Shown one piece after another: positions 50,843-61,900 of a DNA stretch of 64,000 bases. This DNA comes from Casuarius casuarius (taxonomy: Eukaryota > Chordata > Aves > Casuariiformes > Casuariidae): positions 789,267-853,266 of the forward strand of contig PTFA01000055.1 in assembly GCA_003342895.1 (NCBI GenBank), read 5' to 3'. The translations under genes were made by a program, and so were the position numbers. The notes below the pieces were generated by a model. The model saw only the letters and a list, made by a program, of their open reading frames with translations, did not search any database and was not told where the DNA came from. Each line of letters starts with the position of its first letter. The stretch's first letter is position 1.

Positions 50843-50861
50843 TTTTTTTTTTTTTTTTTNN
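50843..50861. other. T run ending in a 2-base N gap
   Basis: Seventeen T (50843-50859) are followed by two undetermined bases at 50860-50861. The length of the run and the bases after it are not known reliably from this assembly. Confidence 0.97.
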
Positions 50862-53313
50862 TGGATCATTGACTGTTTACTATAGTGCTGATGCAGGCTG
50901 AAGAGATGCAGGGCCTGAGATGTTTTATCTCTTGTCAGAGCTCGCTTCAATTAAATTAATGGATCCATTCAACTCCCTCTTTCCTCTTTCAGCTGCATCA
51001 CTGCCGAATACATTAAAAAGATCTTAAGTCTCAAGATGGTACATCATGGCATTAGCCAGGGCACTCATTTCCCTCTGTCTTCTTTTTCTGTAAATCAAAT
51101 AATTAATGAGATCTCTACCTCAATAGAGCACTTCATCAATATTTTGTAGCAATAGAAAAAAAGATGTGCTTTTTGCTCTTGGAGGAGCTTTTATCTCCAT
51201 CTGTGTAGGACTTGGTGGGCAAATGTAGTAATTCTAAAATGACAAAATATTGACTGTTTTTTTCAGTTTGCTCTTAATTTCTGAGAAAAAATATTCAAAA
51301 GGCTTAGGTACTGACCAGTAGATAAGCAAGATATCTTGCCTGCTTCTGTACTAAAGAGGGGTGTTCTTTGAAGTTTAGTCTCAGAATAAAATTTAAGATG
51401 AAATTCAGTTCTTTGTAGAATACGGAATTGCAAGGAATCATAAACCTAAGTGTCATAATTTAATGTTATTTGTTTTTATTAATAAGAATAATTATATGCA
51501 AATAATGTCATCTATTCTCTTTCATGAAATATTATTTGCCTTTACAGTGTTAACTCCTTCATGGCAGAAAGTAAGAAAAAACATTAAAAAGTATCTAATT
51601 TAACCATTTCACACTTAGAATACAACAGACAATATATTATAATATAGACCAGAGGTTCAGGAAATTTAATAACTTGTCCAATGTTAAATAGCAGGTTTGC
51701 AACATACACAGGAGTTAGTTTACATTTTTTCAGTTCTAGTCTTAATCATATTGTTCTTTTCTTAAAGTAATTTTAGTTAAAAGACATTAAACAGTCTTTA
51801 TGATTCTGCTGTTGAACTGACACTGATTATTTAGTTGAATACCATGCCTCTTACTGAGAATCATGCACTGATTAGTAATTACTTTTTGCCTTGGGTTATG
51901 AAAGAGGAATATAGTAATTTTAATTTAATGATTTGGCTGCAAACTGCATGTGGGTGAATAGGGAACATTTGACCACAATGAAAGGGGAAGAATCAAATAT
52001 AGTCCAACCGAGTTGTTAAAATATAATAGCAATTTTTACTGAAATGAAAATTTCATTACATTATAATTAGAACAATACCTTTTAATGAAAAGTACAAATA
52101 TGCAGTACTGGCCTTCAAAAGAATTCCATTAACTGTCACTACATTGCTGTGATAAAAATAGTCCATTCCTGCAGGATAGGCGTAATTGAAAACCCTAAAA
52201 CTGTAAATGCACATAAATGCAAACAATGTTGCATCTGCATGGGGTTCCCTGCAGGAGGAGAGATCCTACAGGCAAGAATCTGTGAGCTACACAGCAATCG
52301 ATTTTTACAGAGTGTTAGTAGCACCGTGTTTCCAGACATTCATCTTTCATTATATGATAACTTTGGCTGTATATGCATTGAGGTATCCTTCCCAAGAAAC
52401 GATATCTGGCCTCCAAGGCAAGAGTGCAAGGTGGTTTGTATCCACTCTGCTCAGGGTTAGCCAACTCTAGTGTGCACTGGCCAGATCCATACTGAACAGC
52501 AGCTGACCTGGGTCTCTTATGTGGCTCTCCATGTGTTGCCTCTGGGACTCCAAGGCCTGCATGTGCATGAACAAGCATGTGTAGATTTTCAGTTTAAACT
52601 GGCTGAAACAACATGGCAAGACATGGCATAGCCTGTTACAATGGTGTATTTGCAACAGATGGCTGAAGTAATGTGTTATGTATTTTGCAGCATGTCTTTA
52701 AGAAGATTTGGGGCATTTGAGGATAAGAACTTTGAGGATAACCTTGAAGAACTGTGAGAGTAGATGTGGCCAAACCTGATGCAGTTTTGTATTTAATTCT
52801 TAGGGTAAGAAATCCCAAGATCAAACTACTTCAGATTCTCAGTAGGGGTTTGCCTCAGGGAGATGAAAAGAGAACCCAGGGATGAAATGGGGTTTGTGAA
52901 GTCTGGCCAGTTGGGCACCAGCACTAAGGAATAAATAGAGGAGCTAATTTATATGACAGTGGAGACACACACTGAGTCTTTAAATGAATCTTGCTCACTC
53001 ATGACAGCAATTTAAGTTTGTTTTTATTTCAGATCTTTTACTGTTTCCTGCTTAGAGCTCTAAATGCTCAACTTTTCCCCCACATATATCCAATTCTGAA
53101 GTGAACACTGAAGCCAAATGATTTTAATCTATATGCAGGTAGAGATTTATGTTTTAGAAAATTGTTCTTTTTTGCCTAGAAGCTTCTGCCTTTATCTGTA
53201 TCTCCAAAATACTTAAAATCTCTGCTTTTCGTATCCCACCTTTGCATTTTTTGAAAAAAACAAGTTTAAGAAAAAAACATTATAGATCAAATGACATAGT
53301 ACCATGTTCACTG

Positions 53314-53412
53314 ACACAACTGATACTTGAACTTTGTGCATGGTGCAGTGTCTAGTTGATGCTGCAAACACAATTAATACTGTGAGTAAGGTGTAGTATC
53401 TAGTGGTGAGGA
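53314..53412. repeat. Diverged tandem duplication, period about 54 bp
   Basis: ACACAACTGATACTTG at 53314 and ACACAATTAATACTGTG at 53368 begin two copies. They later share GGTGCAGTGTCTAGTTGATG versus GGTGTAGTATCTAGTGGTGA, with a gap of several bases between. The alignment was made by eye. Confidence 0.55.
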
Positions 53413-54489
53413 GAGTGAATTCCTGGCAAAAATTTTTGGTGCAGGTTGTTTTATCCTTGGAGGCAAAACCTACTGACGTTAAGATAAGTTCCTTCTGGTT
53501 CTGGTTGTTTTGGTTTTAGTGAAATCTGGAGCGTTGTGATTTTGCCTTTCAGTGACAAAATCAAACTCACCTGTGGTTTTGGCCTTACAGCCTGTGGAGA
53601 TATTTTTGTAATATTTGTAATGTTGCTCAGTATACTGGATGCTGCATGCTAGTTAGCATCAGCTCCATGAATTACAGGGATACTCAAAAGTATCAATTTT
53701 TTTCTCTCTTTGAATATGTTTGTAGCTAGTGTCCTTGTGGTGAGAAACTTGTAAAATGTGACCCAACTACCTTCTTCATAATGATTTAAAAATACAGACA
53801 GCACTTAAAAGAAACGCAGAGTGCGTTATATTTTAAAGTATCTCAGTTTGGGAGACAGGCTTATGATCTTCAGGGCATGACTCATATATTTTGTGTGCTT
53901 GTATAAGCAATGGTTTTCTTGTTTACTCCTTTGCATGCTAAAGTGGTATTTTCATGGTCCTATTGAAAAATAAACTTTTCAAGTTAAATATCTACTGAAA
54001 GAAGGTAGGACTTGTCTACAAATTCTTTGTTGCTGTGGAAACAGCAGAGAAGAAAGAAGAAAACTATAAAAAAGTAGAATTTTTTTAGTCCAATACAAGA
54101 CCTATACTTGTAGAAGTGGCTTCTGTATCAATGTAACAAATCCTGTTTCTGTTTACATCTCAGATTCTCATTCAGAAAGCTGGCCAGAATCAGTTGCTTG
54201 ATTGAATTGATGCCAATAGTCTGAATATTCAAAAATCCAAATGACTTTAATGGGATTTCTGATACTTGGCACCTTTCGAAAGCCTTCCAGGTCTGTTACT
54301 TCAATAGGAAGTAGACTGTTTGCTGCTTTATACAACATAACTTTTCCCTGTGTTTCAAAGCAGGTGAAGCCCAAACTCGTGTGCTCTTGGTACTTCAAAA
54401 TTGTCAAGATCTATGAATCCTACACAAAGCTTCCTAATTCTTGTTCTCCACAGGGAATAAAAAAGATCTTTTAAAAATTGTTGAGAATT

Positions 54490-54527
54490 TTTTTTATTTA
54501 GTGAACTGTTTTTTATTTAGTGAGCTG
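54490..54527. repeat. 19-bp tandem duplication, 1 mismatch
   Basis: TTTTTTATTTAGTGAACTG at 54490-54508 is followed directly by TTTTTTATTTAGTGAGCTG at 54509-54527. A single A/G change separates the copies. Confidence 0.9.
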
Positions 54528-56285
54528 TTGAATTGAAATATTAATAAATAACATCAATATTTTTAAAGCAGAATAACATCATATAAAGTAACAATAGATA
54601 AATTCATTATTTGTTGTTAAAAAAAGCCTTTGAAATAAATCTGCCAAGAGGGTGCTAAACTGTAACATCCTTCCATCTGTATATTTTAGAATGTCTAGAT
54701 TTTTCCAGCTTTCTCAAACCTAGCTGTTCTCCATGCCGTCAGGACCAGGGTTGTCACACAGGAGGTCATCGATCAGTGACTTTAAATAGCATGACTAATG
54801 AACTCATTGTTTATATGGACTGTGTTAGTATCTTTAACCGGAACAGTAAATCCCAGACTGTGAGGCTTGGGCTAAACCACAATTTAAGTGCAATTCCTGA
54901 AACAGATTGAGCCCAGTGTGGCCTTTCTCAAAACTTTTACTATATACTGCTGTGTGTTTCCTGATGCTATTTGGCTTGGAGCAGTATGTGGCAGTGCTGG
55001 CAGCTTGGAATGCTGCCCGGTGTTTTTATTCCTAGCCTGTGCAAATGGGTGATTCACCATGTACTTGTTTTCCTTGGCAGCCATTTCAAGAAGTGCCACT
55101 TGTCTTCAGCCAGACACTTGCATATGTGCTGCTGAAGGTTTTCATGTTGCTTTTGTATATTATATAATTTCTTAGTCTTGCTAATGCTAATAAATAAAAG
55201 CAGGGAAGGGAAAATATTGAAATAATGAAGTGGATTGAGAAACAAGCTTTGTTTTGCCTCCTCCTTTCAGCCAATTGTCCACCCAAACTATTCATTTTCA
55301 CATATTCATCCTTTGCCTTACTTCCCAATGTAAGCAGCCTGCTTTCCAACAAACATTTTGTTAACTAAAACATCCTGATTGCTAGTTTATTTAATGAAAA
55401 TCTTAGCATTGTACCATACAAATAATGCCACGTCTATAAGATTTAGTGCATATTTAAAGAAAAGCAAAATATATTCTGCTGTTGATTTCTTAATATTCAC
55501 CTCCTGCATCTAATGACTGGTTAACTGCCTAAAACAGACTAACATTCTATAAACATTTTCATGATGATTTTAGAGGGTTGGTTTGTTATTCTTGGATGAC
55601 TTCTGTCGTCTAAGAACACTGATACAGACTCCCAAGTGGAGGGATTCTCTAAGAATTGATTGCTCAATAAACTATATCTTCTTTCTGGCGCTTTCTACTA
55701 TTCTATTTATTCCTAAAAAAAACAATTTAAACTTAATTCCTTGTCCAAGTTCCTTGACACCACTAAATTGACATTGGGAAATCCACCAGCCACCTGCAGA
55801 CATGTAGCATATTTATTGCACACTGAGGTCTCTTACTGCTTTGTATGAATTTGATACTGGTTTCTGGAAGGAGTTAAAAAGCTCACAGAAGGAATTGGAG
55901 GTGGAATTCATTTTGCTTATTTATTTTTCTGGCTGGTCTAAAAGCAGTTAAAGCTTTGTGAACTTGAAATAACAAATGAAAAAGGTTTTTGCCTCAGGGT
56001 AGAGCTCTGTATCAAGGACGAAAGAAATATGACTGGTGAATCAGCCTATTAAATTATTGTGTAAGGTGCCAAGTTTCTTATGGGATCCAATCCTAAGTGT
56101 GGTAGGAATCACAAGAAGGATTCTAGACCAGGTAAGTCCCTAAGGTGTAACCTGCAAATGGTACTATGCATTGTAATCTTGTACTCAGCCTAATTTGTTT
56201 ATTTATTTCTATAGTTTTTCTTCAGACTTGTTTTTAAAGGCCATAGAGACACAGAAAGTTTATACAGTACACAACTTTATGGATG

Positions 56286-56323
56286 TATATATATATATAT
56301 ATATACACACACGTGTGTGTATA
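56286..56323. repeat. (TA)n tract joined to a perfect 22-bp palindrome
   Basis: About nine TA dinucleotides run into CA and then TG dinucleotides. Positions 56302-56312 and 56313-56323 are exact reverse complements (TATACACACAC and its complement). Alternating purine-pyrimidine sequence of this sort favours Z-DNA, and the symmetry allows a cruciform. Confidence 0.93.
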
Positions 56324-56515
56324 CATATGTATTTTTATGTCTGTGCATGTGTTTACCAGTTATATTTTCACACTTTATTAAGCTTTTTCATACTCTATCA
56401 AGCTTTCTAAAAATATGGATTACCTTTTCATTTGGCATGTATCTTATACATAATTTCTATGACTGTGTATAATCTCTCTTATGCACACACACTACATATG
56501 ATATGAATAAACTAT

Positions 56516-56543
<28 letters not shown>
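56516..56543. repeat. (CA)n microsatellite
   Basis: About 13 uninterrupted AC/CA dinucleotides lie after AACTAT and before AAATTACC. This class is usually polymorphic in length. Confidence 0.95.
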
Positions 56544-56546
<3 letters not shown>

Positions 56547-58791
56547 TACCCATGACTTACTATGTAGAAAGTGTAAGATAATGTTCAGCTTTTCAGTTGG
56601 TGCAAATATTTATACAAATTAGCAATGTGTCAGCCACTTGAAACAACTGAGTATCTGGCCAGGTTTCTGCAGTGAACAGCTTATACTTACTAGACAAAAC
56701 ACTAGCCAGGATTGTGCTGTCATTCTGGAGATGACACTCTGGTTGGAACCCTTTTGCCTAAAATGAGATGCAAGTCCAGTGGCATTGCTGCAGAGTACCC
56801 AGAATCTCTGGAAGGGACTGGTAGGTATGGCACTGGCCCTCCAGGTTACCTACATGATCAGCCAGGCAACATAAGCATTATACAACTAGGTGTCTATTCA
56901 GGCATTCCTGCTGTCCCATTGCTATTTTCTTGCCATCTGAACTGTAATCAGTAATATGTGTGTAACATAGGGTTAACTGACTGTTCTTGTGCGATATAAT
57001 TTTGCATCATTATTTTGCTACCACCCCATAATTTCCCTCATCTCCAAATCCAAATAGCCATAGCTCTTCTCATATTCTTTTCAGCTCCCTTTTCACTCTC
57101 TTTCCTTAGTGCAAAAGCAACTTCTTTGGATATTGTGTTAGAAAATAAAATATGCTATTCTCTGACATGGTTAAATATTTCAGCAGCTTCACCTTGCACT
57201 GTAGGATAGGATCTCTGTTTTCTTTCCAATAAGAGCAAAAGTTTGGGTAGGTGCAAGTAAAAGTGGCTATAGAGACAAAAGGCTGGATCAAGCCTCACAG
57301 TTACAGCTCTGTCTATAATACGAGGTCTAATGTCTTCATGTGCTGCAGAGTCACAGTGCTGATTGACCTAGTGTGAACACATATCTTTTTAGGATAGGTA
57401 GATCCTTTTTCATTCCTGCTACAAAGAATTTGCACTCAGGGCTCTGCTGCTTCACCTCAATACAAATAATGGATAATAAGAACCCAGACAGCTTGAACTG
57501 TGCTTTAACCGTGAGGGGTCACCTGGGTTGTAATGAGATCCCCTGCAATAGCTCTGTTTGTGGTGTAAAAAGGATTAGGATAGGAAAATGCAGTGGATCT
57601 GGAGTGAGACACATACAGCTGCACATATCTGGCACACAGGTGTTTGTGTTTTTATTTGACTGCTTGCCAATATCAAAGCCAGATTTATTAGAGGATCCAC
57701 AGAGTTGTTTCAGAGAAAAATGACTTATCCTCTGACACTAATATTAATAATCCTTTCTCCCATATCAGGCTCTGTGTTTGGGCTAGAGCCACTATTCCTT
57801 CTTTCCTGCAGACTGAGACAGTATCAAGTTATCCACCCTTTCAACAACTCAGTGGTAGAGGTATTGAATTAGAATGAGGTAGGTACAGGTGGTAGCAGCT
57901 GCTAAAATATAGGGGGGGTTAATTTTGTTCTGGATCTACTCTATCTTTTTGTTTGTGTGTTTTATTCAAGTAGTTTCCTGATGATAAAGTTTCATAGAAT
58001 TGCAGAAGGATAGCTTCTGGGTTCTTTTGTTCCCAGTAAGGGCTGGGTAGTCTTCCAATGTCAGTAATTTTTAACCTCATTGGCAAAACCCGTTGGTGTC
58101 TTTAAAAAATCAAAACACATAGCATTCTGGAAAAAAAAAAAACCCAACAATATTTAAAAATGAATCAGATCCTTTCAAAGAGAAGGGTTTAAAGAAATAT
58201 CAAGCATGATGCAAAGAGAAGTCTATTGTGTATGAAATGCAAGCAAAATAAAAAGGACTGGAAGGAGGCCATTCAGATTTTGACAATCCTGCTGGGGCAA
58301 GTGCTTTTAAAAAGAACTGTAGGAAAATCAGGTGATATATAAACACACATCACCAGTAGGGACAGGTTGCTCAGGGAATTGCCTAAAGAACTTACTGGAT
58401 TGGTAGCAGTCAGCTAGAAATCTCAAGAAGTACAAAAATTAATAGTAAAAGCTCAGCTCTGTTCCTGTCTTTTTTGGTTTGAACTGTGTGCATACTTAGT
58501 AGGTAGCCTGACACTTGCTTTGGGACTGAAAGACTACGTAAGAGAAGTGACTAAATATCTGTGGAGTGGGAATTTAAACATACCAGCAAACTTAATTATC
58601 TCTGCACAACATGGAAGAAACCAAAGTTATTAACTCTGGGGGTTTAGTACCAAAGTCTCAGTTTTGGATTCCCAGCCACAGTTTGGCATCTTAGAATCAG
58701 ATGTTATGGTGGCATTCTTAGAGATGCCTAACTCCTTCCCGTCATGGATCTGTTAATGATGTGCCAGGCATAATGACTAGCACTTTTAAAC

Positions 58792-58807
58792 CCAATAAGC
58801 TTATTGG
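58792..58807. repeat. Perfect 16-bp palindrome with CCAAT in each arm
   Basis: CCAATAAGCTTATTGG reads the same on both strands and so presents two opposed CCAAT pentamers. No promoter or transcript evidence is visible around it. Confidence 0.9.
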
Positions 58808-58906
58808 TGCTACTTCTCAGTCAAGGAATGCAAATAGTGTAGTCATAAATAGCTGCAAGAAAAGAGAGAGCCATCGTAGATAAGCTCTAAGCAAAAACTC
58901 TTTGCC

Positions 58907-58934
58907 TTTTTCTTTTCTTTTCTTTTCTTTTTTT
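58907..58934. repeat. (TTTTC)n microsatellite
   Basis: Four to five TTTTC units run into a T run and a short GT repeat. This is a simple repeat. Confidence 0.9.
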
Positions 58935-61900
58935 GTGTGTGGCATGTTAATAAAGATCTTTGAGCAAAGACATCTTTGGAGTTACAGCTGTCATGTTAAA
59001 GGCTAATGAGAATGTTCAGCACATATAGGAGATAATTTCTTGAGGTACTCTGAACACTTGACCTGCCAGGTTGTTTAACCTAAATACCTGCAGCTTTTTA
59101 AAGTTACACCTATGATTATCCTGCAAAGGAAGACAGCACATCTGTAATTACGTAATAATTATATATAATCTAACCGTAGCTGACAGGGAAAAGAGAAAAT
59201 ATTCATTCTTCTTTAGGAAAGTACAATATTACATAGAAACTATTAGGAACTGAAATAGTTAAAGCTGCTTTTCATAAAGTAATGTACTCCAGCACTATTA
59301 AGAGTCATTTTGTTGTTTCACAAATTCTAGGCCCAAAGAATGAAAAGCCTGGCAGTCATAGTTATGTGAGGCCTGATGCTGGATCCTGTTACGAAATTCC
59401 TTTTAGAGGCTTAGAAAACCTGGAAGAAAATTAACATCTTATGCTGCTGTATCTTAATGGGTCGAAAGGAAATACACTTTGTTTAAAACATATGTGTATG
59501 TGGCAAAGTATAAGGGACTGCCATGTAAAAGTCCTCCTTAGGAGGGAAAGTGTAAGGGATTAAATCCAATGGTAAATGACAACAGAAACTTTATATTTTC
59601 TAAATAGAGCATGTATTCAGATTGTCTGGTGTGAAACAGCATCCTACACAGGCCTGCTTTCACATGCTAAGTAACTAATCTCAGTTCAGTGGTGACAGGT
59701 GCAAACCTTATGGCTTTCACTGCCAGTTCAATCTGAAATGATGAGAGAGTGTTCCTTCGTTTGTCACTAAGCAGTGAATATTCTGAATCTCAGCTGCATT
59801 TTACTTCCTCATCAGTTGTTATTTACTAGAATTATTAGCTGAGTGAAAAGAAATGGGCAGATACCTTTAGTATCTAATTGGTGCTTACTTCTAAAAATTG
59901 GCATTACAAATATTTGTAAAGGCTGTTGCCTAGAATCCTATAGCAAAAACTTCATTGACAGTGGGGGGGTCTGAAAAGTGGATGAATGTTTACATTCACC
60001 TTTTTCCATTAGTAGCTATAAAAATGATATACTATATTTTCCTGTGTATATGACACTCTTTTTCCACCCTCAAAAAAAGGAGAGAGGGATCTTTTAAGGT
60101 TTCTCTTATATTTCATAACTTGCCTGCCACTGCCTTTGCTGCTGTTTCTATGATTATTCTCTAATGTTGTCACCATGCCTCTCAAGATGGGAGGAACATC
60201 GGGGCAACAGAAGAACGGGGAGGGGACGGCAACAACAGGCAAGTGATTCCTGTGACTCACTTTAGAGGAATAGTGATAGAAAGGTGTCTCTTGTATTCAG
60301 GGCTCTTATGTTTGTGAGCTTTAAAAATTAAACTTTCATTTCAGTGTGACAGTCTTCTCTTTCTTTCTCTCTCCCTTTTCCTTCCTAGAATTAGAAGATA
60401 AATGTTTGCTATTCATTGTTGCCTGTTTCTTGCTAACAAATAATTGTTGCACTTGTAAGTACAATATGGGATTTTAGTGAAAAATCCCCAAAGGTACATG
60501 GATGTCACAACACCAGGCCTAATTTTAAGGTGTCCTGTCATGTAGGAGAATTCAAAGCTCTGCACTAGGTGCCTGACTTCCACATGTAATTCAGGGGAGG
60601 GTTGTGCAACTGAGAACTAACACACGGAACGAAGTCCTGCATATGCTGAGCTCAGGAGGTGAGATAACTAACTTTAAAATTCTTTCTTATATTTGGCATT
60701 CCTATCCATGAACTCCATCACAGAAAAAGAAAATTATGCCAAGTGTATCCTTCCTCAGAGAAAACACAGCAAGATGGAAGCACTTCTATTTTGTGTATTT
60801 TTCTTTCTCCACTCCCACAACACTGAAAACACTACAGCATTTCATGCACTTCACCTGGGAAGGAGGCAACCCAAGTTCCTTCTCTCCCTGGCAGAACATC
60901 TTATCTCCAGCTTGTAACCTCATTTTGGATCCTCTCTGACTCTTCAGAATTTTACACTAAACACTCATTACTTTCTGTAAAGTATATAAAAGTTAGCTGG
61001 GAATGGAAAAACATTTGGAGAGATAAAATCTATGATTGAAAAGCCTGTTAGCATCCTTGCTTCAGTGAATATTTGGGGTTTTTACACAAAGTGAAGCAAC
61101 TTCAGCTTACTGAGAAGCCTCTTTCTCTGAGTGTTTCTAGGCATGCTCAGTAATTAAACTTGTAATGTTAGCGCAAGCTCAATAGAAAGATCTGATGGAG
61201 AGAGAGTGGCTTTAATACCCCATATGGGCCAAAGGTGAGCAGGGTGAAAAAGGGTGTGCAGAACTCCTTCAGGGATCCATGAGATGCTTCTCAGGAGAGC
61301 TTCATCTGGCTCAGCCCAAGTTCCTCTCCCTCTCTTCTCTGCTGAGCTCCTGCACTATGCAGGCAGCAGCTGAGAAACAGCAATCTGTTCTTGTTGGTAG
61401 CAGCTTGTTCTTCCCCTTTATAGATTTTTCTTTGGATTCAGTGCTTATCTAGGTAACAAGCTAATAATCTTACCTTGATCAAAGTGTAGTGTAAGCAAGC
61501 AGTGCATAGGTTTCCTAAATACACGGAGTCTCAGCTCTTCCTCCAGCTAGTCCTTGCTAGTCTGGGATGGAAAGTGTTGCAAATCAGATTCAGAGGTTCT
61601 GCTATCTCAGTGTTTCATATAAGCACGCAAACTTCTGTTTTTGCCAAACCAAATCTAAATTAAGAAGATAGGGAAGCAGGACAGGATGAATGTATTTTAG
61701 AATACATACACATGCATGCACCCAACACAACCTTTTTGAATTCTCTCCTCTTGTATCTACACTATCATTCAAATCAAGGCTTCCATGTGGCAATGCTTAT
61801 TAAGCTAATAAAGAACTTATTTTTCTACAGATGTCAAATGTAGTCAGATTTTTCTTCTGGACACCTCATTTCAGGGCTGGCAGGCCCTCTTCTGATTAAA

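Larger units (their letters stand above)
50862..56285. other. Unassigned AT-rich sequence, no gene supported
   Basis: About 5.4 kb. The longest frame is 103 codons (52149-52460), without motif, in a locally GC-richer patch at about 52150-52620 that matches no repeat family I recognise. A TAAT/ATTA-rich block lies at about 50925-51150. Short duplications lie at 53314-53412 and 54490-54527. Confidence 0.6.

Noticed and set aside
52149..52620. GC-richer patch with 87-103-codon overlapping frames as an exon or solo LTR
   Set aside because: Frames on both strands are equally open and motif-free. No TG/CA-bounded LTR with flanking duplication could be identified.
60353..60388. Polypyrimidine tract plus TAG as a real 3' splice site
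   Set aside because: The sequence after it has no recognisable coding frame or matching donor, and such tracts are common in this AT/CT-rich DNA.
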